From: Azolla pinnata
Taxonomy: Eukaryota; Streptophyta; Polypodiopsida; Salviniales; Salviniaceae
DNA length: 36,981 bases
Assembly (NCBI GenBank): GCA_037176905.1
Contig: JBBBWG010000759.1
Location: 1-36,981, forward strand
Direction of reading: 5' to 3'
In this document: one piece after another, positions 1 to 10,600 of the stretch
How positions within the stretch are numbered: position 1 is the stretch's first letter
Layout: every line of letters begins with the position of its first letter
Program-made: the position numbers and the translations under genes
The notes under the pieces: generated by a model
What the model was told of the DNA's origin: nothing
The model's input: the letters and a program-made list of their open reading frames with translations, nothing else
Databases searched by the model: none

Positions 1-254
1 GCCGATTATTTATTAACAATAATGATATGATCTAGATTACATATATATGGGCGAATTAGCAAAAACAAATAAATAAATAAAGCAAAAAAACGCGCACCAA
101 AATTACAAATCCTGTTTTTGTTGCCGACGCCTTGTGAAGATGAGAACATTGCAAAAGAAACAAATCAACAAATGTTGTTTTGAAACCAATCCGTTTAAGC
201 GTCAACGCCGCTCGATTATTATTTCTTTGATCCCCTCTGTGATCGCTTCCCCAC

Positions 255-450
255 CGATCGATCGATCGATCCTCGTCGATTCCCTTGCTGGATTCGAGCG
301 ACAGAAGCTCGTCGTAAGCCGGGGATCTAATCGATCGACTGGGCGCGATGGATTCGGCGCCGCTCATCGATCGATCGATCGAGCGAGAATCGGTCGAGCG
401 TGAATGAGATTGGGACGCTAATGGAGCTCGCAATCGAACGATCGATCGAT
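255..450. repeat. (GATC)n clusters, left
   Basis: Short runs of the self-complementary tetranucleotide GATC/CGAT at 255-271, 366-382 and 439-450. They encode the recurring DRSIDRS in spurious frames on both strands. Confidence 0.85.
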
Positions 451-665
451 TCATTCCTTCATTTGGTGCTAAATCGATGCGTCGCCGGCTGATTTTTCTA
501 GAACCGGACATTAATATGTGATTGCTAGTTTTTAGCAGGCGTTATAAAACGTTAAGAATGTAATTTAGAAGTTTGCTTAGGCAGTTTCGTGGGCAAAAGC
601 TCCCTAACAATAATAATATAACAAGTAACTGAATAAATAGCTGAATAAAGAGCTAAATAAACACA

Positions 666-708
<43 letters not shown>
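666..708. repeat. (AAAT)n microsatellite
   Basis: About 10 perfect AAAT units. Confidence 0.95.
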
Positions 709-884
709 AGAGAAGTAGGAAAATAAAACAATAAATGATACATCTTTCCTTTTTTCTCTGTTTTTTTTTTCCTGGTTTTGTTTATTTTAATATCATCGTC
801 GTAATTAAGAGGGCTATTAATGGCGGGGGGGGGGGTCCTTTGTTTTTGTGTAATTTTTGCCTTTTATTCTTAGTGATTTTTAGT

Positions 885-903
885 TATATATATATATATA
901 TAT
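885..903. repeat. (TA)n microsatellite
   Basis: About 9 TA dinucleotides. Confidence 0.9.
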
Positions 904-1061
904 TGCTTATTTAGATGCCCTATTTATTTCTTCTTCCCCTGATTCAATGACTTCTGCCACCCGCCTCTTTGTTTTGTTTTTTTTGTGGGGTTTTTTCTGG
1001 GGGGCATTTATTGTGGTTAATAAATGCTCGGGTTTTGCATAATTGCACGCTCATGCCCCTG

Positions 1062-1170
1062 CCTCCTCCTCTTCTTCTTCTTCTCTCTTCTTCTTCTTCT
1101 TGAAGCTTCTTCTTCTTCTTCTTCTTCTCTCTTCTTCTTCTTCTTGAAGCTTCTTCTTCTTCTTCTTCTT
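1062..1170. repeat. CTT-rich tract with duplicated GAAGCTTC units
   Basis: (CTT)n interrupted twice by CTTCTTGAAGCTTCTTC with a period of about 54 bp. The Lys/Arg/Glu-rich minus-strand frame here is simple repeat. Confidence 0.85.
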
Positions 1171-1456
1171 AGAGTACTTGTATTGGATTGTATGATCACG
1201 TGACCTCTCTCTCCCTAAAACACAACTCCAAACAATTAAAGAGGATGCAGGGTTTGGTGTACTAGTTTAGTACCACTTCATGTGTGTGGGTTTAGTTTGG
1301 GGGAGGGCTTTTTAGGGTGATTTTAGGGTGATTTTGGTGTTTAGGGCTTAAGGTGGGGTGGGGGGGGAAATATTAAGGGTTCAACCCTACATTTCACCCT
1401 TCTAACTAAGCTCAGCTTAACAAGGGCCACACTAAGTAAGGTGAAGGAGAGGGGGG

Positions 1457-1576
1457 CCTTCGAAGAAGAGCTCGTTGCGACAATCTTGAAGAAGAAGAAG
1501 AAGAAGAAGAAGAAGAAGAAGAAGAAGAAGAAGAAGAAGAAGAAGAAGAAGAAGGGTCCTTCGAAGAAGAGCTCGT
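1457..1576. repeat. GAA microsatellite between 19-bp direct repeats
   Basis: A (GAA)n run of about 66 bp (1488-1553) is flanked by identical 19-bp copies of CCTTCGAAGAAGAGCTCGT at 1457-1475 and 1558-1576. Each is followed by a related (C/T)G(C/T)GACAA block. Confidence 0.9.
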
Positions 1577-2127
1577 CGTGACAAGCTTCTCATCGATTCC
1601 TCCTCTCGCTCGATCAACTTTGCCTTCGCTTCTTCTCATACATGTCTCCACCCTTCTTCTATTTTTCCTTCTTTCTTTCATCGTTCACATTTTCCGATCA
1701 AGCGAATGTGGCATGATGGGTCAGATCGGATCGGATCGAAAGAGCAAACCGGTTTCTATGCCCCAACGATGCTTGATGCACGATGCACGATCATGGATTG
1801 GAATCGGATGAGATCGGATCGGATGGGCAAGCAATAATAATGCTAGAGTTGGCACGGCATGGCCACTCGCCTCTAAGGACCGGTGTAAATGAGTCCTTAA
1901 TCAAGCGCGGTAAAAACAAAGATCGGAGACTCGATCTACTACCGGGCTTTTTTTTTTTCTTTCTCCTGTTTTTTTACATTGGCAAAAGCGAAAACGATCG
2001 TGGTCACATTAATATCCGCGAAGAAAACGATCTCGAATCGTGAGCACGATGCCGTGTGTAATGCGTACGTATACGCTCCGATGCGCTCTCATTCCTCTTC
2101 GCCGCAATTAGAGCGTATCTTTTGAAT

Positions 2128-2262
2128 GCGCGATCGACAATCGATCGATCGATATATATACACCGATCGAATTGCACCATCTTTAAGTCGATCGATCGAC
2201 CAATCGAATTGCACCATCTTTTAACGCGAGCGATCGACCGATCGATCGATCGATCGTTGGCC
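2128..2262. repeat. (GATC)n clusters, right
   Basis: GATC runs at about 2138-2155, 2189-2200 and 2230-2256, with CGAATTGCACCATCTTTAA repeated nearly exactly between them (about 2167 and 2207). Confidence 0.8.
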
Positions 2263-4309
2263 TCGATCGCTCTCCTACTTGATATGTATAGGCACCCCTT
2301 CTCTTTAATTGCGCCGATGCGAAGCCAATTCATCAAACCTCCTACCCATTGATTGCATTAGAGAAAAGAGCCAGGAAACAAAGACAGAAATTTGCATGCT
2401 TGGAATATCGCAGATTGGAAGATCAAGCCTTTTACAACTACCGCGTAGAGTTTCAATTAGAAAAGCAAGTCTTGTATAACTATTGCGCATGGTTCCGATT
2501 TGATCCATCCTCAGCTAGTTATCTATAGCTAGCTAGCTAATCCATAATACAGCATACATACCTGGGTTCTTCACATAGCTAGGCTTTTCTACGCCAAAGC
2601 GCCGATCGGCTCCACAGCAGCTCCTTTGAAAAATTCAATCTCACATCGTGCAAATCAATGAATGAATGCTGCCCCCCAGCGATCGTTGCGATCATGGGCC
2701 CCAGCGAAATATGCGAATCGCCATGTTGCCCACCACCGGATGCTGTTGTTACATCCCTTTTTGCAGACTTTCAACTGCATATATATGTATATATGCCGAG
2801 GTTCCTTACGTCCGCAAAAGCAGCGACGAATCTTTGATGATTTCGCGGGTTTAACTCCCTGATCCTCCAGCAACAGCTGCAAGTAGCAGCCATGGCGGAG
2901 TAAGCTCAGAGGAATCTGTGAAGCAGCAGCAAAGAGTCATGCAAATCCGCATGTGTATTGAAGAGCTTTGATTCATGAGCTTGATCGATCATATGGCTTG
3001 CACATGATAAACCAGATTTTCAGACCCATGTTTGCAAAGGAAGAAGGAAGCAGGTCTTCGCTTTGTTGTTGAAATTGCCATGAAAAGTTGAGAATTGTAT
3101 CCCATCTGAGTTTCTGCCTCCATCTCACGCATATATCGGAGCGCTTCTCCGCTTCAAGAATCCTGGAAACAAATGGCCACATGTTGAATGGTGTCCACAA
3201 AGATTTCATCTCAACACACTGGAATCCTTGCATATGATTGAAAATGGAGGGGCTACATCGAAATATGTTACAAATTCCCGTGCGTTTTCTTTTCCTCAAC
3301 CCATTCAGGTTGCAGTTACAAATCCCATTCCAATGGTCATTTCCAAGATTGCCTAAAGCATTTCATCTGTCAAGAAAAACACGATGCAAATCAGCAAGAG
3401 TTAAGACTTCTGCTGAAAATGGCTGTGTTCTCTCATAACCCTTTGGGTTATTTTGAGACTGTGTCAGTTGCAGCAGCTATGCTGGAGTCCTCACAACATT
3501 CCATGATCACTTTCAATGTGCAGCAATATTGAAAGGGGTTCCTGAGTCCATACATATTTGTTGATGATACATGCAAAGCAGCGACATCCAAATGATGCCA
3601 TCTCGTACACTCAAAATTGGCATTGCATTCATTACGTGGCATGAAACCGTCGAATGGCATGGCTTCTCACATGAACCAAGAACTGCTTCCACAGTGAACT
3701 TCTGAAATCTGGTCTGCCCACAATGGCCACAGAAGATGTTCTAGACATAGTACTGAGTTCTCCAGGGCATAGCAATACTCGCATTCCAGTGAAGATTGCA
3801 ACCTGACAAGCTTTTCTCCCATTGCAACCTTGCTTCCAGAATATACCGTGGACACATTACATTGCCGGGGTATCGCTGAAGATGCAAATCACTGAAAGAT
3901 CATGAGTTCGTTCCAACGAGTGAGTCTCCATATAAGCTTGTCTCAGCTGCAATCAGAATCAGTGAATGGGCCTCTGTTACATATCAGTATAATTGTCTCA
4001 GCTGCAGCTTGTACATAGGAAATGGGTGAGGTAAGAGTATGTCTTGCCTATGCTAGAAACCGGCACCTCATAAAATGGGAGAAAACGCAAATTATGTCTC
4101 TCTACTTATCTTCTCCGAACGCAAGACGGGCGGCTTTAAACAGAGCAAAAAAATTACATACACGGATTTCATGGAGTCTTTGTATGTAAACCTCTAATAG
4201 TATACATCATGGAAGGGCACACTGAAGAGTTGCTCCAAAGGACTAACCCGACCTTTGAGCAAGCCAGCCACTCCATTCGAGAGCTGTTGACGAAAATTCT
4301 GGCCTAGAT

Positions 4310-6442
4310 CTATGAGTGGTAACGGTGGTGTACCGGGGAGCCATAGTCGAGGGTGAGCTCCCGAAACGGCGGGATGTTATCCATGGCGAAAAGCATCACA
4401 TGCGGTGGTGGCCATTGAATCCAATGATGATCCCATATCACCCGTTGAATGAGCAGATTCGGGGTGCAGCTGTGATGGATGAATCGGGCCAGATTACCAA
4501 TCTCGGTCGAATCGAGGGTGAAATCCACCCTCAGGCCTTCCTCGACATCGTCCTGCACCAGCTTGTAATTATCCATGATGATCCCCGACACGTCGCCCCA
4601 TTTGGGACTACCTCTGTCTTCGATCATACCGAGGTCCAGGTAGTAGTCACGGCTTTTCAGGGGATGGTTCTCATCCACAACCTCCCCGACATACTCGCAC
4701 ACGAAGCTCCCGCTGGGAATCACATCCTGAGACCTCAACCCCCAGCCTCTGTTATCCGCCGTCTTGAAGACCTCGAAGCGGAACCTGCTCGGCCGTTGGG
4801 TCAGCCGATTGAGGCAATGGACAGAGCAATGGCAGCTCACGCCGCATTCGTGGATGATCGTCCTCTCCCTGACGAGCAAGCCATTGCTGAGATAAGGCAG
4901 TGCACTCCCACGTTTGCGAAGGCAAGGGCAGCAATTCGCAGCGGGGCCCCACTGCGATGATGCGGAGGAGTGCACATGGGTGGAGTAGTAGTGGAAGGGC
5001 TCGGGCCCCTCCTCGCCATCGACGGTGTTCACGACGCACACCGGGAACGCTTCCCGCCCGCCCGAAATGTCGTGGAAGCGCAGGCCCTGGCGCAGATGAG
5101 GCACGCTCCGCAGCTCGTTCGAGAGGTTGATCATCGCCGATCCGAGCTGGGGCTGGCCGGGGAGGCGGACCAGCCTGAATTTGAACTCGCGGAACCCGGA
5201 TCGAGCCTTCTCCGACCAAGCGCTATCGATCCGATACAGGCCATCGTACGTGTAAGCCTTACCCGATGGGCTATTGGGTTCTTTGATCCCGCGGATTACC
5301 CTCACGGGGACATTGTTGCGGAAGCTGCACTCCATGGCGAGGTTGCCTCGCTCGAGCTTCTGGTCATGGGTTTGCTTGCCGTCAGGGCCACGGCGGCGCC
5401 CTCCCTGGCCCGTGTAGATGAGCACATCGCCGCTGTCTTCGTCGCTGTAGCCGCCGGAGGCGATGATGGAGAAAGCGACGGCGGAACCGTAGGGGGAATC
5501 TTTGGGCTGGATGTAGGCGATCCCGCCCTGCACGGGCCCATGCATCCCGATGCAGCAAAGCTCCATCCGGAAGAAGAAGATGTCCCCGACCTCGACCCCG
5601 GGGAATTCGCCCACTAACCTGGCGATGCTGTTGTTGCTGCTGTTGTTGTTGTTGGTGGCGGTGGCGGCGGTGTTGTTGATGTTGTTGATACTGTTGTTGT
5701 TGATGATGATGTTGCTGTTGCTGTTGTTGCGATTGATGGAGAGGCCGCATCGGATGAGGACCGTGCCCGCGTAGAGGTCGGGCCGAGTGTGCTTGAAGCT
5801 CTCGTCGAGGAGCAAGCTCCTGCGAATGGCATCATAGATCCGCAGCGTGCTCACCACCGCGCTGCGGGGATCGTAGAGGATCAGATCCCGGGGAGGCAGA
5901 GATGCGGGATCGAGGAGCCTCATGTCGGAGCTCATCCTCCTCCTCCTCCTCCTCGCCGCCGCCGATGATGATGCCAATGACGATGCCGATGATGATGCGG
6001 CAGTCATCAGCGCCATGGAAGAAGGTCCGTAGGGCTCGACGACGACGAGGTTGCGGAGGTCCTCCGACCTGACGATCTCGCGGCTGCTGGATCTGTGCTC
6101 AGATCCATAGCCATGGCTGTGGTGCTGGTGGCTGTTGTGGCCCTGCATGACGATCATAGCGCCGGCGGAGCTGCTGCTGCTGCCTCGGCGAGCGCATCCC
6201 TCGGGGTAGTCGCGAATCGCCGACGATCTGCTGGGCTCGATCGGCACGAGAGGCAGGAGGAGAAGGTCGCTGGGAAGCGAAGCAGCAGCAGCAGCAGCTA
6301 TGGCGGGCTCAGGCACGCTAATTTGGAAGGATTCGGAAAGGAACAGAGGCCAAGCTCCTCCTCCTCCGTCTCCATCGCCATCTCCATCTCCATCGCCATC
6401 TCCATCTCCTCCTCCTTCGTCTTCTGCTTTCTCTTCCTTCAT
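4310..6442 (-). CDS. SUVH2/9-type SRA-SET domain protein
   Basis: Intronless ORF, 710 aa from the chosen start. The SRA (YDG) domain, which binds methylated cytosine, lies at about residues 280-430, beginning GVEVGDIFFFRMELC and including SGGYSDEDSGDVLIYTGQGG and YDGLYRI. A reduced pre-SET region (4800-4945) and a SET domain (about 4330-4790) follow. The SET core reads IHHSCTPN where active enzymes have NHSCxPN. The protein ends LTLDYGSP plus 7 residues, so the cysteine-rich post-SET is absent. Lack of post-SET and the WGDVSG and MLFAMDNIPP segments match the SUVH2/9 clade, which in Arabidopsis is thought to be catalytically inactive and to guide Pol V to methylated DNA. The N-terminus carries a Gly-Asp repeat and an Asn-rich tract just before the SRA (about 5630-5735). 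The frame stays open to an ATG at 6715, but that extension is a poly-Phe run from a GAA microsatellite, so I chose the ATG at 6442. An ATG at 6157 is also possible. Confidence 0.88.
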   Translation of the reverse strand: MKEEKAEDEGGGDGDGDGDGDGDGDGGGGAWPLFLSESFQISVPEPAIAAAAAASLPSDLLLLPLVPIEPSRSSAIRDYPEGCARRGSSSSSAGAMIVMQGHNSHQHHSHGYGSEHRSSSREIVRSEDLRNLVVVEPYGPSSMALMTAASSSASSLASSSAAARRRRRRMSSDMRLLDPASLPPRDLILYDPRSAVVSTLRIYDAIRRSLLLDESFKHTRPDLYAGTVLIRCGLSINRNNSNSNIIINNNSINNINNTAATATNNNNSSNNSIARLVGEFPGVEVGDIFFFRMELCCIGMHGPVQGGIAYIQPKDSPYGSAVAFSIIASGGYSDEDSGDVLIYTGQGGRRRGPDGKQTHDQKLERGNLAMECSFRNNVPVRVIRGIKEPNSPSGKAYTYDGLYRIDSAWSEKARSGFREFKFRLVRLPGQPQLGSAMINLSNELRSVPHLRQGLRFHDISGGREAFPVCVVNTVDGEEGPEPFHYYSTHVHSSASSQWGPAANCCPCLRKRGSALPYLSNGLLVRERTIIHECGVSCHCSVHCLNRLTQRPSRFRFEVFKTADNRGWGLRSQDVIPSGSFVCEYVGEVVDENHPLKSRDYYLDLGMIEDRGSPKWGDVSGIIMDNYKLVQDDVEEGLRVDFTLDSTEIGNLARFIHHSCTPNLLIQRVIWDHHWIQWPPPHVMLFAMDNIPPFRELTLDYGSPVHHRYHS

Positions 6443-6659
6443 TTCCCTTCCCTTTTTTCTCCACCTTCCCCTCAAATTGCAGCAGAGCGCGAGGTCAGGG
6501 ATGGGGGGCCACAACGACGGAGAAGCTCCCGTGCCGACATGCCTGCTAGATTTGCCCTCTTCCGAGCTGCAGACGGGGGCCCCTTTCCCTTCCTTTCTCT
6601 GCACCGCAGCAGTACACAGAGAGAAAACCTGCAGAAGGACAAAGAAAACCAGAGAGACG

Positions 6660-6703
6660 GAGAAGAAGAAGAAGAAGAAGAAGAAGAAGAAGAAGAAGAC
6701 CGA
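6660..6703. repeat. GAA microsatellite upstream of SUVH2/9-like gene
   Basis: (GAA)n run that would encode poly-Phe if translated with the downstream SUVH frame. It is more likely to lie in the 5' leader or promoter. Confidence 0.85.
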
Positions 6704-6715
6704 GAAAGAAGTCAT

Positions 6716-7661
6716 GCGTTCGAACCCCGCCTGCGCCCATTTCTTAGTTTTTCCTTTTCCTTTCCCTTTCCTTTCCTCTTTCTTATCGCTTTTGCACTTG
6801 CTTGTGTTGCTTCATCTTTTCACCTTTGGAGATTGATGCTGCTTTTTCTTGCTTTCTTTTCCTGCCTCCAGCATCTACCCAAACTGTTGTTGTGGTAGCA
6901 AAACCCCGATTTCGTCGCTTCGATCCGCATGACTCGTATGACCCTGCGATCTCGAAATCTACTTCTCACCCGAAACACCGCGAAATCGTGCACGACAAAT
7001 GCCCCTTCTTGCGGTTCTCTCTCATTTTGTGTTGAGTTCAGATGGAACTTCGCCGATTCGCATTCCCTAAGGCCCCTCCAAAATATTTGTACACTGCTTG
7101 TGTAGGCCCTTCCAAATTTGTATCTACTGAAATCAATGCATTCCCCGAATGTTGTACATACGACGCCTTCCAGGCTTAGATTCCAATGGCCAATGAATGA
7201 ATGCGCATGCCAATAATGAAAGAAAGAGCTTCCTTCACCCACCAAAACTCCAGCTCTCATTACATCAGAGCCTTTGATCAAATATAACACAAGCCCATAC
7301 ACTTTTTTGACAGCATCCGTATAATGACTTGATGAAAATTTGTTTTCTGTCTTCCAAAAAAGAATTGGTGAAGAGGAGTGGTCCATCTATCAAACGCACC
7401 GGAACGCAACAAATGTGGCTCTTTTCAGCCAGTGAAGTGTGTTGACTGACACGAGCTTGCAGATGGGTTTGATCTCAAAGACATTCAGCAGTAAAAGGGG
7501 GGGGGGGAGGGGGGGGGGGAACTCTGATCACCTGTGCATACTCGCCCACGCATACACCACCAATTTTCCGCTTTGTATAAAGAGAGCAGCTGATGTGAAA
7601 TTCCCTTTTGCCTATTTGGGTTACATAGATATGGCACATACGATGCACACGAAAGTGCAGG
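6716..7661. other. SUVH-DPB2 intergenic region
   Basis: Holds the SUVH 5' flank and the DPB2 3' UTR, both genes reading leftward. The 188-residue minus frame at 6820-7386 matches nothing I know. Confidence 0.6.
7498..7521. repeat. Poly-G tract
   Basis: Two G runs of about 10-12 separated by one A, in the SUVH-DPB2 intergenic DNA. Confidence 0.9.
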
Positions 7662-10600
7662 TCAAATTGCGGAGAGCTCTGCTTCTGTGGACGAAGGCCG
7701 GTATGCTATGAAAGTGCCATCATTGGCAAAGGACCCTGGGTTGATGCAAGTCAATCCAGAGTACTTGAAAACTTTCTGCTCCGAACAGTCTGCAAGCACT
7801 ACCTGCCGATCGACAACGAAGCAAGCACAAGCATATTATGCAACTAAGCGAAGGGAAGAACGCATAAGCTCTTCGTTGTACTTACAATGTGAGGGGTTGG
7901 GTACAGACGAAGCGCATGATCGTGGTTCCAACTGATTGGTTGGGTTGTCAATGGCAGCGGGCAAAGGTGGCTCTGATGGGCAATGGTGGCTACAAGCTGT
8001 GTCCAAAATACAGTCATCCCACCAGGAAAAATAGAAAAGACACATTTAATGTAATGATCACAGTTTCAGAAACAGCCCTACATGCTCAAAAGGGTCGCTC
8101 GTTTCTGCTTGTGATGGAGGAAGGATACACGATCTCCGCATTCTGTAAAGCAAATCATTGCGAAATAATACGATCTCTTGGGCATAGAACCTTATCCTGC
8201 ATGTTGATGCAACATATACGTAAGAATACACTCACACACACACACACATGGAACGTAGTGCTGAAACATTGCAAAGTGACCTGCAGGGATTCGATGAGAA
8301 CATGGCATCTGGGAGATGCTTATGGATCTCATTGGATAAGATTTTAGGAAGAGCTGGTCGTGGCAGTACATCCGCAGGTCCTGTTGAAAGATCAAACAAT
8401 CCGAGAATCGGTTCGCCAAAAAGATGAAGTAAAGCATGAGTAAGCCATACCAGCTTGACCGTACCTAAATCCTCTGAACCCGGAATAAAAAGAAACTTGC
8501 TTTTCTCCTTAATCCGTGAATGAGCAGCAATAACTGACCCAAGCTTATTGAAGTGTGACCTTTGAAAAGGAAAAAGGAAAAGAGTAAAGTATGTCACCCG
8601 ATGTTTTGTTGGAGTTACACCTAGACCAATTCTATTTCACTTCATGTCCATTTACCTGAGGCCTCCGATGTCATTGAAGGCCAAATTGCATGGATGTGAG
8701 CAGAAATTCCCCATGAATATGAAAAGAGATGGAACCACATCAACCGACTCATAACCATTTAATATAGCTGTCAGCTTTTCAAAGGTCTGCTCTGCACGAG
8801 AACAGCGGGTTTAGATCAAATTTACAGAACTTCTTTTATGTCTGACACCTAGGATGCAGTTTCAATGGCCTACTCCGAATCGGGAACAAACCTCAGCATT
8901 ATCTAGCCAAACATCCGATAGAATCACGAACATATCATTGACCGTGTTCTTTTCCACCTCTTCTAGACGATTCTGAAGACAAGTCAAGATGATTCAAATT
9001 TCCTTTTTTGTTTGATTTAAACCACTACTCTTTTTGAAGATAAAGTAAGGAGAGGATACACGTTCTTCTGCAGTTAGAGATCCCCCACCAAAGAAGTCCA
9101 ATCCTGCAGTAACAGATAGGGACACATCTCTACTCTCCAGGGGTGGAAACCCACAGGTTGACACCTGAAAAGAAGATCAAATACACGTAATATATTATGT
9201 AAGATCATGCAAAACAAGCCTTACTAGATGTAATGCCATCGCTCTGACGACATGGATCTTACTTGGAAAGTTCCATTTGCTTGCAACTCTCCTTCTGCAA
9301 CAATGATAGTATTCTCCACAAACAGACCCGTTGTTATTTTGTAAAGCCTATGGTTAAGGAATATAAATACAACCTTAAAAAGTGCCTAATTGTTGTTACA
9401 TGCCGGCTGAGCTTTTCATAAATGAAAAGCCTTTCCATTGCAGGATATTGCTTCCGATAAATTGATGGGAATAGAAGCTGTAAGATCCTCTAGGAAGAAC
9501 CTTCCATCTTCAAGCTGAGATATAACGCCCATTACCCATCTTTTTCCACCACACCCTATCAGAGATTGCACCGGTGTCATCTGTGCATTAAAAGGTTCGT
9601 AATTGAAAGAAAAATTCCACATGAAGCATTCTTGATGAAGAAGGAAAAGAGACTCACTTCGCAGTTTCCAGCTCGGCTGCCCTCGAAGTTGAATGTGGGC
9701 TTGGCAAAATGCTTATCTCGAGCAAGCCTCTGTTGCAGAAGCTGAAGACGATCTCGGTAAAGGGATGACTTTGACTGTGCATCTCCATGAATTGGCAGGT
9801 CTCCTGTACATCTGGAGACATGACGAAACATGCTCTCAGAAATGGGAACCAAGATTCAACATCTTCAGCTATATTTCTCTAAATTCTTTCAATTCCCTGA
9901 GTCACAATGTCTGTTTGTGATAAAATCCCAATTAGTTACTAGATAGACGCGAAACACACGTCAGTTGAATTCCACTGCCACAACAAAGTAGCTATAACGA
10001 CTGCTCGGCCAGGCACCATGTGCCACAGCAAATATGAGCTGAAAACAGAGAGAGAATAGAAAATTCTACCTGTAAAAAAGCTTCCGGATTGGATCGTAGC
10101 GCATCTTGGGGATTTCGAAGGAATTGATAATACGGAGAACCTTCTGATTCTGGTAGAGATTCCCGCTCAGGGAAGCTAGCACTTCCTCAATGGCCTCCTT
10201 ACCCAGGACATTATGTTTCACTGCGAATGAAAGACCATTTGAAGATCAGCACAAATTCGAACAGGAAGCAGAAATAGGAATTAACGAGATTGCGTTCGAT
10301 GGTGCTGAAGATGCAAACAAAGCCCTTGAGCAAGTAAAAAGCAGAAACAAAGATCTGCATATGATAACGTAAGATGCAAACAAAGCCCTTAAGCTAGCGA
10401 AAAGTAGAAACAAAGATCTGTGTATGATAACGTGCTAATGAGACGCTTAACATCACAGATGAACATAATGTGCGCAACAGAATGGAGCTAGATCGTTGCC
10501 CAAGATCCATCCCAAGCTCTTCATGAACCACCATTCATGTGAAACAGCCAAATCAAAAGAGCTAGATTGCTGCCCAAAGATCCATCCCAAGCTCTTCATG

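Larger units (their letters stand above)
512..4309. other. Intergenic, no recognisable gene
   Basis: Apart from the listed repeats and a TTTTAGGGTG telomere-like patch (about 1312-1355), I see no conserved protein. From 2400 to 4200 the DNA is of normal complexity with several 60-108-residue minus-strand frames (for example 2973-3299 and 3448-3660). It may hold the 3' UTR of the SUVH gene, a non-coding transcript or a decayed gene. Confidence 0.5.

Noticed and set aside
1488..1553. Poly-Ser / poly-Leu ORFs
   Set aside because: Simple translation of the GAA microsatellite.
4316..5617. Long plus-strand ORFs (214 and 215 aa) opposite the SUVH gene
   Set aside because: Antisense shadows of a GC-rich coding sequence; no recognisable domains, and the minus strand carries SRA and SET motifs.
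6095..6898. 267-aa plus-strand ORF over the SUVH N-terminus
   Set aside because: Low-complexity Ser, Glu and Phe runs from microsatellites antisense to the gene.
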